A program made the position numbers and the translations under genes. A stretch of DNA of 59,592 nucleotides, taken from positions 1 through 59,592 of the IMG/VR virus record IMGVR_UViG_3300021976_000014. The stretch is one strand, 5' to 3'. The DNA comes from a virus. The first letter of the stretch is position 1; each line of letters starts with the position of its first letter. The notes under the pieces were generated by a model, which had not been told where the DNA came from, ran no database searches, and saw nothing but the letters and a program-made list of their open reading frames with translations. Shown piece by piece: positions 50,480 through 59,592 of this stretch.

Positions 50480-50511
50480 GGGCGCACACTCCCCCCCTAG
50501 GCTGTGCGCCC
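50480..50511. repeat. right-arm stem-loop 1
   Basis: GGGCGCACA/TGTGCGCCC, 9 bp, between the leftward genes starting at 50919 and 50434. No T tract. Confidence 0.6.
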
Positions 50512-50520
50512 GATGAACTT

Positions 50521-50919
50521 CTAGCTGCCTAGGGTCCGGGGAAAGTGTGTGCTCGATATCGTGGCGACGTCCGGCTGTGCCAGTAGCGCGGCGATCTCCT
50601 CAGCCACCTGACGTAGCTGACCCTTGACGTCCCTGATCAGTTGTCTCGGGACCCCCTCTTTCGCGCGGCTGTCGTGCTTCGGCAGGCCGTATTCCACGGA
50701 CCAGCATGTCGCGTCGGCCGGCAGGTCTCCGTACAGGTGCACGGCCGTAACAGTGATTCCGACGTACCTCCATTCTCCGTCGTTGAATGCCTTGATGTCC
50801 TCCGGGGTGTGCTGGTCGGTGTCGGTATGCCTGCTCTCGTAATCAGGGTCGATATCGACCCTGAAACGGATTGGGTCTTTGATGTCACCGATCATGAAAC
50901 TGTCAATCTCTCCGGACAT
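50521..50919 (-). CDS. phage protein of unknown function
   Basis: A 132-residue acidic protein, ATG 50919 after GAGG. Strands (DPIRFRVDIDPDYES, VGITVTAVHLYGDLP) are followed by a C-terminal helix RDVKGQLRQVAEEIAALLA. No family recognised. Confidence 0.5.
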   Translation of the reverse strand: MSGEIDSFMIGDIKDPIRFRVDIDPDYESRHTDTDQHTPEDIKAFNDGEWRYVGITVTAVHLYGDLPADATCWSVEYGLPKHDSRAKEGVPRQLIRDVKGQLRQVAEEIAALLAQPDVATISSTHFPRTLGS

Positions 50920-50921
50920 CT

Positions 50922-51233
50922 TTACGGCCTCTCCTCGTGCATGCGTAGGTCGTTGAGTGCGTTCTTGTAGCTGTGCACGCAACCGTCATCGGCGTCGCGT
51001 GGCTTGGCGACGAAGGGTAGCCGTTGGCTGTTGTGGTCGAACACAAACAACCGACGCACCCCATTCAGGAATGGGCAAAGATGCCCACCGAGATATCCGA
51101 TAGGTGCGAACAGGTCGAGACGGTACACCTCCCACCGGGGCATGCCGTCGTGGTCCGGCGACCGTCGAGCCTGATAGGTATGGTCGCCAAACTCTAGTGG
51201 CTCCTCTGAGACGAGCCTATTCCAGTCCGCCAT
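50922..51233 (-). CDS. phage protein of unknown function
   Basis: A 103-residue protein, ATG 51233 with AGGAGAGA upstream. Aromatic-rich (MPRWEVYRLDLFAPIGYLGG). The gap to the next gene is two bases, so the two are co-translated. No family recognised. Confidence 0.5.
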   Translation of the reverse strand: MADWNRLVSEEPLEFGDHTYQARRSPDHDGMPRWEVYRLDLFAPIGYLGGHLCPFLNGVRRLFVFDHNSQRLPFVAKPRDADDGCVHSYKNALNDLRMHEERP

Positions 51234-51259
51234 CTTCTCTCCTCTTTGCTAGCTGCCAA

Positions 51260-51451
51260 CTAGAGCGTGACGGGGATGAGGTCTTTCGGGAAGAATTTCA
51301 GAGTCCGTTCGGACCGGTCCATCTTGACGTGCACCAACCGCCGACCAACCTTCGTGACGTTGCCGTATCGGTCACCTCGTATCCATGCATTCGTCGCGGG
51401 GTGCGACTCTACGCGCTGCCCCTTGCTGAAGTCGCTTAGTTTGTGGTCCAT
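51260..51451 (-). CDS. small SH3-like basic protein
   Basis: A 63-residue protein, ATG 51451 after GGAG. FSKGQRVESHPATNAW and GNVTKVGRRLVHVKMD fit an SH3/KOW-type barrel. Similar to the products at 49735 and 54515 in form. Possibly nucleic-acid binding. Confidence 0.5.
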   Translation of the reverse strand: MDHKLSDFSKGQRVESHPATNAWIRGDRYGNVTKVGRRLVHVKMDRSERTLKFFPKDLIPVTL

Positions 51452-51478
51452 CTTTCTCCAATCTAGTCACTGAGTAAT

Positions 51479-51498
51479 GCGGCCGGTTGCCCGGCCGC
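51479..51498. repeat. right-arm stem-loop 2
   Basis: GCGGCCGG/CCGGCCGC, loop TTGC. The arms are identical to stem-loop 5 (54476-54495), with ACGG following in both. Confidence 0.7.
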
Positions 51499-51511
51499 AC
51501 GGACTCAACGA

Positions 51512-51691
51512 CTACGACGGGTTGCGTTGCCACGCTTCCGGAAGGGAGCCACCCCGTGACATCTCTTCGTCCAGGGCTTCGAAGTATTCGGCAATTTCGT
51601 CCGCATGAGCCCGACGGATATCAGGGTGCTCATCTACGCGCATTTGCGCGATTGTCAGTCGTAGCACCCGCAGCGTTTCGTTAGGGTCCAT
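51512..51691 (-). CDS. 59-residue helical protein
   Basis: ATG 51691 after GAGAGAGGT. Two helices (TLRVLRLTIAQM and ADEIAEYFEALDEEM). Acidic. Function unknown. Confidence 0.55.
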   Translation of the reverse strand: MDPNETLRVLRLTIAQMRVDEHPDIRRAHADEIAEYFEALDEEMSRGGSLPEAWQRNPS

Positions 51692-51734
51692 TACTTGACC
51701 TCTCTCGTTATCTAGACGGTTGCCTAGCACCCGT

Positions 51735-52061
51735 CTAGCTCCGGTTGAAATTGATCCTGCCGTGCCGACCGCTGACGCACGCCCATTGCTGGTAACGCGC
51801 TTCCTTCAGGTATGTGTAGTAGTGCGGCGACGGGTCCCACGCGCCGTAGACGCTCTTGCCGTAAGGCTCTTTGAGTTGCGCTGCGCGCGCTAGCGTATCC
51901 AGCCACCCCGGGGCGCACTCGACGCAAACAGGTCCCTCATTTCTCGGGTCACCGTAGGGCGAGACCTTGATACCGCTTCGGCTGTCATCGATCGGCAGCA
52001 CCCAACTGTGCTTTGCTAGTAGGGATTTCCGGATATCCTCGTCTGATAGGTAGACCATCAT
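51735..52061 (-). CDS. phage protein of unknown function
   Basis: A 108-residue protein, ATG 52061 after AGGGAG. CVECAPGWLDTLARAAQL suggests a small metal or disulphide site; the end is aromatic and basic. One base from the next gene upstream. No family recognised. Confidence 0.5.
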   Translation of the reverse strand: MMVYLSDEDIRKSLLAKHSWVLPIDDSRSGIKVSPYGDPRNEGPVCVECAPGWLDTLARAAQLKEPYGKSVYGAWDPSPHYYTYLKEARYQQWACVSGRHGRINFNRS

Positions 52062-52397
52062 TTACTCCCTTCCGGGGATGTTTCCGAGGTACGCGATCAA
52101 AGCGTCCAGCTCCAGTACCTGGTCTGATGTGTCGACGTCCTGAGCGAGTAGGTTCATGCGCTCCGCCTTCACCTCGTCAAGCAGGCTGTCTGTGACGGTT
52201 CCCGAGGACGCGAACGTCGTAATCCCGGGGTTGCTCGCTGCCTGCCACCAGGCCGCGATTTCTAGTGCGGACTCCGGATGGACCGGGGTGTGATAGACAA
52301 GCCATTCCATAACCTGACGTTGGATGTATGCCGATGTGTTGTCGCGCGGGCATTCTTGGGTCTGGTCGGGTGGAGTGTGTTTCCAGCGCTTGCGCAT
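52062..52397 (-). CDS. phage protein of unknown function
   Basis: A 111-residue mostly helical protein, ATG 52397 with GAGAGG upstream. Helices AYIQRQVMEWLVYH and ALEIAAWWQAASN. No family recognised. Confidence 0.5.
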   Translation of the reverse strand: MRKRWKHTPPDQTQECPRDNTSAYIQRQVMEWLVYHTPVHPESALEIAAWWQAASNPGITTFASSGTVTDSLLDEVKAERMNLLAQDVDTSDQVLELDALIAYLGNIPGRE

Positions 52398-52421
52398 TGT
52401 GTTGCCTCTCTAGTCTCCGAT

Positions 52422-52778
52422 TCACTCGGGAAGGTGCTCGTCGGCCAACTCTGCCGCGATTACGCGCATGTACGGGTCGCCTAGTTCGGCGGGCACCGAT
52501 CCGATAGCTCCGAGCACTTCACCCGACGTCGAGCCCGCGACAGACCACAGTGTTGCGATCCACAACGGGCCATCGTAGGGCTCATCCCCGTTCCATGGTT
52601 GATCGTCCGGCTTGTAGTTGACGTAGTACGGCCCATCCTTAAGCCGTCTCTCTGCCGCCGCCAGCTTGCGCGCGCCACGCGCCCTTCCCTCCTCTGGAGT
52701 TTCCGTCCCCCGGTTGTAACTCCATCCGGCATGATCGTAGAAGAATTGCTCTGTGTCGGTTAATGCCTCGGTTGCCAT
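52422..52778 (-). CDS. phage protein of unknown function
   Basis: A 118-residue acidic protein, ATG 52778 after AAGGA. An aromatic segment FFYDHAGWSYNRG and a helix RARGARKLAAAERRLKDG are visible, then a Trp/Pro-rich middle. No family recognised. The 100-base gap upstream of it holds nothing recognised. Confidence 0.5.
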   Translation of the reverse strand: MATEALTDTEQFFYDHAGWSYNRGTETPEEGRARGARKLAAAERRLKDGPYYVNYKPDDQPWNGDEPYDGPLWIATLWSVAGSTSGEVLGAIGSVPAELGDPYMRVIAAELADEHLPE

Positions 52779-52878
52779 ACTGCTTCCTTCCCTAGGGGGT
52801 TGCGCAACTTGCACCAAGGACCGGCAATTTTACCATCGGTCCATGATGCAAACCGAACATCCTACGGGTCTAGCTGGA

Positions 52879-53184
52879 TCACGGACGACTGTTGGCTCGG
52901 TTCGCAGCCTTCCGGATACGCCGAGCCTGACTAGGAGTCGGCTTGCTCGTTGCACTCCCCCGCTGGTCTGCGTAGTTCATACCCCGGACGTCGTTGGTCA
53001 TCGGCCCCGTCCGGGCGCCCCGGTCACCAGCGGCCTTAGCGAGGATGCGCCGTGCGCCGAGGATTGCTTTCACCAGACCTTCACGCTTCCATTTGCTGTG
53101 CCCCTTCAACCCAAGGTCTGTGGCGCACTGGTGGAGTTGCCTGACGTTCATCGACGCGAGGTCGCGCTTGCTAGGGATGGTCAC
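52879..53184 (-). CDS. Rho_N/SAP-like protein
   Basis: A 101-residue basic protein, GTG 53184 after GAGAGG. LASMNVRQLHQCATDLGL and WKREGLVKAILGARR form a SAP/Rho_N-like helix pair like that at 49949. The C-part is Arg/Lys-rich and disordered. Nucleic-acid binding is likely. Confidence 0.6.
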   Translation of the reverse strand: MTIPSKRDLASMNVRQLHQCATDLGLKGHSKWKREGLVKAILGARRILAKAAGDRGARTGPMTNDVRGMNYADQRGSATSKPTPSQARRIRKAANRANSRP

Positions 53185-53229
53185 TGTTGTCTGCCTCTCG
53201 TGCGTGCGAGTGCTAATAGGACAACGAAA

Positions 53230-53254
53230 GGCGCCATCGTTCAACGATGGCGCC
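53230..53254. repeat. right-arm stem-loop 3
   Basis: GGCGCCATCGTT/AACGATGGCGCC around a single C: 11 to 12 bp. No T tract. Confidence 0.75.
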
Positions 53255-53282
53255 CTAGGGTTGAACTATCAGGACGGGCTAG

Positions 53283-53639
53283 CTAGTCCTCTTGCGGCTT
53301 CGTCCATCGGGGGTTGTTCTGTGTCGGCTTGATCGTGGATTCTTCCACCTTCCATCCCGCTGGGATTAGTTCATCTAGGCTTGGCTCTTCTTCGCAGTCC
53401 GCGTATCCGTAGAAGTAGTCGGTGTCTTCGCCGGGCTTCGAGCAAATCACCTCGCCGTACCACATGGCGCGCTGCGGGTGTGCGCCCCAGAGGCTGCCGG
53501 GGAAGGATTCTTGACTCCAGTTCGGGTAATGCGCGCTGTCCGTGTGGCCCGCGTCATCCCATTCCCCGATGTTGCGCGGCGCGTCCGGCACTGGTGACTG
53601 CCCACACGTTATGCACATGATCTCTAGTAGGTCCATCAT
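53283..53639 (-). CDS. phage protein of unknown function
   Basis: A 118-residue acidic protein, ATG 53639 or 53636 after GAAGGG. It begins with a CITCG pair and is rich in Trp/Tyr (MWYGEVICSKPGEDTDYFYGY). No family recognised. Confidence 0.5.
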   Translation of the reverse strand: MMDLLEIMCITCGQSPVPDAPRNIGEWDDAGHTDSAHYPNWSQESFPGSLWGAHPQRAMWYGEVICSKPGEDTDYFYGYADCEEEPSLDELIPAGWKVEESTIKPTQNNPRWTKPQED

Positions 53640-53677
53640 TCTTTACCCTTCCCCTCATCCGTCCCGATAAGACAACA

Positions 53678-53707
53678 GGGGACACGACTAGCGATAGCTC
53701 GTGCCCC
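53678..53707. repeat. right-arm stem-loop 4
   Basis: GGGG-CACGA (53678-53687, bulged A682) with TCGTGCCCC (53699-53707). Upstream of the leftward gene at 53639. Confidence 0.55.
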
Positions 53708-56700
53708 CGATGGGTCATCGGTGCGGCTGGTCAGGACTGTTCGCGTTCCTCCCTAGCGGCATCCGCAGCGGCGAATGAGGCTGCCTGCCTGGCAGCCCGT
53801 GCCGTTGCATATCCCATGAATTCCCCGATGGTAGAAACCTCGCCGTCGGCATCGATCATCCGGACGGAGTATCGCCGCGCGGAATCCTCGCCTTGTTTTT
53901 CCGAGGTCACGAAATACCGAGCGTGTAATACCCCGTCGAGGATGACACTGGAGAAAAACGCCATGCTGCCTTTGCTGAACCAATGGCTACTGTGTGCCGA
54001 GTGTTGCGCCGCAAGCCGGATTTCGGCCATGTTCCCATAGCGCTCTTTGCCGTACTTATTCTCTGCCACGTCTTCCCCTTTAAGCGTCGATTGATAGGAC
54101 ATCACAGCCTACCTTCGGCGAGGCAGGCTGTAGACCCCGTCAAGCCGTAGCTCGGTGTTGTTCTTCAGACATCCGCTCTAGCCTCTCCTTGTCTCTCCAC
54201 TGCTCAAGCCGCGCGGTATCCGTCATCGGGCCCCACTCTGTGAAGACTCCGGCGAAGCTGGTCCGCTCATGGTGCCAGCGGGCATCATCTGCTAGACCCT
54301 CTAGTCTCCGGCGTTGTGCGTCGTGTAGATCCTCATACACGATGACGCTGGCCGCGTTGCTTGGGTGACTCTCCATTGTCTCTTGGCTAAACAAACGCCC
54401 TCTGTGCGTCGCTACCCAATACCGTGCTTCGTCCGACATTACCTAGCCTCTCGTTAGCTCCGATAGGTCAACGATGCGGCCGGTTCCCCGGCCGCACGGG
54501 TTGAGTCATCGGCTCTAAGCCTTTGCAAGTCGCTTCGGGGTGAGGTTATGCAGCCTGCCCGCAGAGTCCCTAACGCATATTTTGCCAGTCGCAGCCAATC
54601 CGTCCGGGGTGTGGATCACAACCCCATATCTCCGATGGTAGGCATCCGTCCATGTGACCTTGGTGCCTTCCGGAAATTCAGCCTGTGGCGTCTCTTCGCT
54701 CACCATTCCGTCTCTCCGTTCTGCCATTTCACGTAGGCATCCTCAACGTTCAGCCGATGACCTCGCCGTTCTAGCATGTACTCCGCAGCATGGATACCGT
54801 AGGCGTACCCGAAGCTGGTCGCGGCATCGGTGTCTCTCTCGACCCCGGTCGACCGTAGGGCATCCTGCCAGCCTTGCGCGTACCCCATAGCAAGATGCCG
54901 GTACCGCTCGGCGAGACTCCTCATGGATTCATCCGTGAGCGCGGTATACCTCTCGTATAGCGTTGTGCGTCCGTTCTCTTTCTCTACCTCCGTCGTGCCC
55001 GGTACTGCCATGTTCTCTCTACCTCCCTAAGAGACCAGCCGAACGGACGGAACGTGCCGTCCGCTCGATGATGCCTCATGGATGCCGCTAGACCTTCACG
55101 CCTTCACACCGTAGGCGTAGAACCCGTCCCCGTCCCTGTCGTAGATGCCTGCTTCCCCCAGCGTCACGGGGAAGCTGAACGGTTCCCCGGAGTCGTTGAG
55201 AATCTGTGCCATCCGTGACGGCAGGATCTTGACTGTCATCACGCGCCCGGCGATCCGCATATGCATGCAGACCTCCGACCATGGCAAATCGACTTTGACG
55301 CTGTCCCCGATGTCGAGCTGGACTTTGTTCTCGTCACACGCGCTGTACTCGCTCAATGTGCCCTTCCCTCTTGAAGTCGAGCCCGGTCGGTTCGTAACTC
55401 AGTCAACCGCCGTATGGATTACCGTTTCGCCGTTCTTCTCTGCCAGATGCACATGCACCATATGCGCCTTGCTCTTGCTAGGGCGGAAATGTTTTACCGC
55501 CTCTTGTTTTGCTTCGTACAGACTGTTTGCTTGGATCTCCACGCGTCGTCCGTTGAAGAATCCGATATAACCGTTCATGGCCTTATCTCTCTCCCCTAGG
55601 CTTGCCGGTCTCTAGAGCTTGCGCGCTACTGCCCAGCCGTCGGAATCCTCTTCGTCGCCATCGGCGATTACCGCTACGTACACGCCTGGAGTAGTCAGTA
55701 TGTCATCCGCCATCCGCCCACCGATGAATTCTGATGGATGCATAACGGGTCCGGAGTAGCCATACTGGCCGGAATAGCCGTTCATCAGTTCCCAACCGTC
55801 TGAGACCGTTTCGGCGTACAGGTCCGGCGCATAAACCTCGCTAGGTCCGTCCGTCACCGTACCGTCCTCGTGCACCTGGATGACGTGGTCAAAGTCCATC
55901 ACGGCATTCAGCGTTCTGCCGTCCGGCAGTGTTCTGTGTGCGCCCATTCTGTTACCTCCGTAGGTTCCTAGCTGTACGTCACTGCGCCGAATAGGCCACA
56001 TTCCATTACCGCCATAGCATCGATGCAGTCGAGATCTCCGTCATCTAGGTTGGTTCGATCTGCCAGCAAGATGTTGCGCCGCATCGTTTCCGACATATAC
56101 AGCCGTTGCCCGGTCTTCGAGTTGTGGAGCACTTCAACCTCTGGATCGCCGTGCACTGGTCGCATCTCTGCATCTTGGATGGCGCATAGGCCGCTAGCTA
56201 GGGTGTCCAGGTTGACGAGGTACCGCTTGTTTGGCTCGTCATGAGGCATCAGGACAGCATGCGCTGCGCCTAGTGCCGTACCATCCTCGGTGTCCCACCT
56301 GTATACGTCGACACTGAACCATCCGTGCCCACCATTCTCAATTGCGGTGGTGAGGATGTCGGTTAGGAATTCCATGCGCTTGTCTGTCCGGACTGCCATT
56401 CTCTTTCCCTTCAAAGTGCCATGACAACGCACGGAACAGTATACCGTGCGCTCTCGATTGCTCTTTGATTGGTCGGACTGTCCTTACGCCCGGTCGCAAT
56501 TGGATACGAAAACCTCAGGCGTTCCCTGTTGTTTGACTTCGAACCAATCGTGTATGTCTAGGTCGTCTTCGCAAACGGGACAGACCTGGACTAGTACGAA
56601 CTTCTGTAGCGCTTCCCGCATGCCCCTAACGACGTAGATTCTCGTTGCCACTCTCTCTCCTGTCTGTGCTCAGTAACCCCGTAGGTCGTTCCATGCCGCG

Positions 56701-59592
56701 TCCAGTGCGGGCATGCCGTGCAGGAGTGGCGACTTCGCGACAGCCGGCCCGTCACTGGCGCCCGTGTGGTCACTGTGGCGCGTAATCCATGCCGTGCCGT
56801 CCGCTGTGATGTGCGCTGTGTAGCGGACCCCGCCGAGCGTGTCTCGGTATTCCACGGTTCCGACGCTGCCGAACTTGGTTTGGTCGGTGCCCGTGAGGGG
56901 GATGTCCACGGTGATTATGTCTTTGCGCGGAACGATGACGATATCGAAAACACTCGGGTAGCAAGTCTCATCCCACGTTGGCTCGTTACAGTCGCGTACG
57001 TGGATACGACCAGTTGACGCGTTCGCTCCACCCGACGCCTTCGTAATCCCAAGGAATTCCCATAGGTCGCCTCTGAAGTCGCGTAGATGGTCGCCTGCAT
57101 TCACTTCGTCGCCGGTAGCATCCAGCACTGCCTTGTGTGTCTCGTTTAACGGGTACATGTCACGCCTTCCGATTCCCTAGGCAACTAAGCGAGCGCTCAC
57201 AGCGTGAGCGCTCGATAGTGGTCTAGGCGTCGATTAGTTCGTAACCTGACAGACACGTCGCTGCGCAGTCATTACAGATTGGCCCTACCCACGGGTGAGC
57301 CTTGCTTTCCGAAGTCGCGGCCTGGTAGTCGTGTTTCGTCTGTGGGCCGAATTCGTCGTTAAAGTGATCCGTGTGTTCACACCCGCACTTATGTTTTTTC
57401 CGTCGCTTCACGATGATCGAGTGAACGGGTGACCACGCGCACCCAAACCTCAGAATGCTTGCTAGCGTCATATCTCCGTTGGCAACGAATTCCGCGCAAT
57501 AGCCGTTGTACTTCTGCACGAAGTGTCGACGTTCGCCGTCCGGCATCAGTACGAACGTGAAGGAATACGGCGTGCCGTTGATTGTCCGGCTGTAGGTATA
57601 CGACGTGCCATGGCCGGTATCTTTCCGGCTAGGCTCATGAATGTATTTTGAGACAACGCGCGGGGTGATTTCCATTGTGTGGCCTCTCAGCTAGGGATGT
57701 ATGAGACCACGCGGCCCGTAGACCGCGTGGTCTCGCTACGCCTCTAGATAAATTCAATGCCGAGTGTCTGAGCGATTCCGCCCGCGAACGAGCCTGCCCA
57801 CGCCACAGTCTCTTCGTCCAGGTCGGGCGCGTCGTGCGCGGCCTGTAGTGCCCACAACAGACTCTCTAGGTCTGAGTGATTCAGTGTCATTGCGTACGGG
57901 TCGTTGGTCTCTCTGCTGGCACTGATGACTGCCTTGATACCGTCATTGCTCATCGCGGTAAATGATTTCATTGCCATGCCCCTACCTCTCTATCTCTAGA
58001 TCTTCCACCATGCAGGGACCTTCATACCTCGCCTAAGCCAAGCCTCTTCGTGCAATCCCTTAGGCTCTTTGATCCCTGCACTCCACATGCCGACGTGACC
58101 ACAATGGCGAGATAGCGCGGTTAGGTTGCGCCGATACCTTCGCCATTGTTTGCGCCTTACATTTCTCGTCTTGTGCACCTCTCTGGCCTCCTACGCCACT
58201 GGGTGGCGGGCTACTTGCGGAACCCGCACATGCCGCACTCCTTGCCGCCCATGGCATCGTGCCACAGTCGACCGTCCTCAGTTTTCCACTCCGCGCAACA
58301 CGCGTTGCAACCCTTGAAGAGCGACACACCGTGCGAGCATTGCGACGCGGGATCAGTTAGCGCGCGTTCCCGTTCCTGCTGTTCGTGACGTTCCCGGTCG
58401 TTGCATTCTTTGACATACGAGAAATACTGCTCGGCGCCCCCGGGGTAGAGATGCACTCGCTTAGTCCTCTCAGTAAAGGTAATAAGGCGTGTCATCGATC
58501 GTTACGTAAGTTCTGCCTCTCCCCTCGCTGCGCTTGCCAGCAAGCCAGATACACGGGCCGATGTCATCCTCCACCCCACACTCCGGGAGGTATGCATCTT
58601 CCCGCAAGCTGAGAGAGTCGCAGAACGCTTGAGTGACGCTGCCCTTAGTGGCGTACCAACGGCACGTTTCCGGCCTCACAGCAGGCTGTGAGGCCGTTTC
58701 CTGTTGCTTCACGCCGTTGCACCCTGCCAGCAGTGCCAGCGCGAGCGCCAGCACTGCGCTTGCCATCCTGTTTGTCATGTGCCCTATGGGAGAGTCGCAC
58801 CCCCCTAGCCCGCTGTGAGGCATGCTCGCTGCCCTTGATAGGGAGAGGCTTACGCGAGCGACACAGCCTATTCGGCTAGCCCTAGGTAGGGCTTGTGTAG
58901 CGCTAGCTAGTGCGCGGCGATCCAGGGAGACAGTGTCTTTGCCGCGCCGCACATAGGCGTACGCGAATCCCCATCCGGGCCACGAACAAGCTAGCTATAG
59001 GCATGCGGCATCGCCGCATGAGTAACCATGTCAATAACACAACGCCAGTAATGCCCATTCGCGTCGCGACACGCGCGAGACATCCGGCCTTTCCGCTTTC
59101 CCTTTCCGTTGACTAGCTCTATCGTACTCTCTCAGCTCCCATATCCCCAATGAATAGGAGTCTGCCAGGCAGGCGTTATCAACCCGTTACCGCCCGTCTA
59201 TGGGGCTCGTCCGTCCTATGTGCACAACGCTACCGTCCTATGTGCACACTGCCCATAGACGGCACTCTATATAGTCATAGATGCCTATCCATATGTGCAC
59301 AGTAGACAGTTTAGATAGACATACATCTTTGTATTACTATGCACTCAAGGGCTACTGTGTGTGCACACACCATGAGAGTACTCACAGTAGTCAGTCAGTA
59401 CTCATTGATAGATGTCTTCATGGCTCATCACGTTTAAGCAGCTCAAAGCACTTATTCATCATAGTGTTAGAGATCACAACATCCATGAAGGTCTATAGGC
59501 CAGAGCGCAGACGTCACCGTGAGTCACGAGTGTGATGTATGTTTATGCACTAGGGGGGATACCCAACGCCGCTCGCGGCCGGCTCACGGTCT

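Overview
This window looks like the whole, or nearly the whole, genome of a tailed (siphovirus-type) phage of a high-GC actinobacterium. The signs are a complete HK97-type head and tail cassette, a large serine integrase, many TTG/GTG starts with strong GGAGG-type ribosome sites, and an XRE-DUF5753/DUF397 gene pair. That pair belongs to the Streptomyces/Micromonospora group of sporulating actinomycetes, so a Streptomyces-like host is the best guess. Exact host and cluster cannot be fixed without a database search. The integrase suggests a temperate lifestyle.

Layout. (1) 0.2-3.8 kb, rightward accessory block: endolysin, a Tad2-like (DUF2829) and an Acb2/Tad1-hairpin-like anti-defence protein, a CmcI-like methyltransferase, tRNA-Trp, a leftward winged-helix gene and two GT-A glycosyltransferases. 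(2) 3.7-5.85 kb: leftward serine integrase, then a hairpin-rich gap with a possible late promoter. (3) 5.85-23.6 kb, rightward virion operon: small terminase, large terminase, portal, scaffold, capsid, a 363-nt structured non-coding stretch, a GT-B glycosyltransferase, neck proteins, tail tube, frameshifted tail chaperones, tape measure, minor tail proteins, a lectin-like tip protein and holin-like membrane proteins, closed by a strong terminator. (4) 40.1-23.7 kb, one long leftward early operon of tightly overlapping genes: nucleotide metabolism (ThyX-like, DUF5664), replication (split primase, RecA-fold helicase, clamp-like protein, DnaQ-like and Cas4/RecB-like nucleases), endonuclease VII, a DNA methyltransferase, an SPFH membrane protein, sigma-like regulators and many small unknowns. 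(5) 40.1-43.9 kb, regulatory and cargo block: a sigma-like gene bracketed by 24-bp direct repeats, the XRE/DUF397 module with a second DUF397, and an HNH nuclease. (6) 48.6-44.0 kb leftward: DnaE polymerase and small genes. (7) 48.7-49.3 kb: divergent promoters with GGACCGGAC repeats around a small rightward gene. (8) 58.8-49.4 kb leftward right arm: about two dozen small genes, many separated by a perfect stem-loop, headed by a lipoprotein. (9) 58.8-59.6 kb: non-coding, with four TGTGCACA palindromes.

How it works together. Region 4 plus DnaE makes the phage largely independent for replication. Region 3 builds the particle, and four sugar or methyl transferases probably decorate it. The left-end proteins resemble sponges for the nucleotide signals of Thoeris and CBASS. 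The right arm and cargo genes probably manage host take-over, exclusion and lysogeny. Function calls come from reading motifs by eye; no database search was possible.
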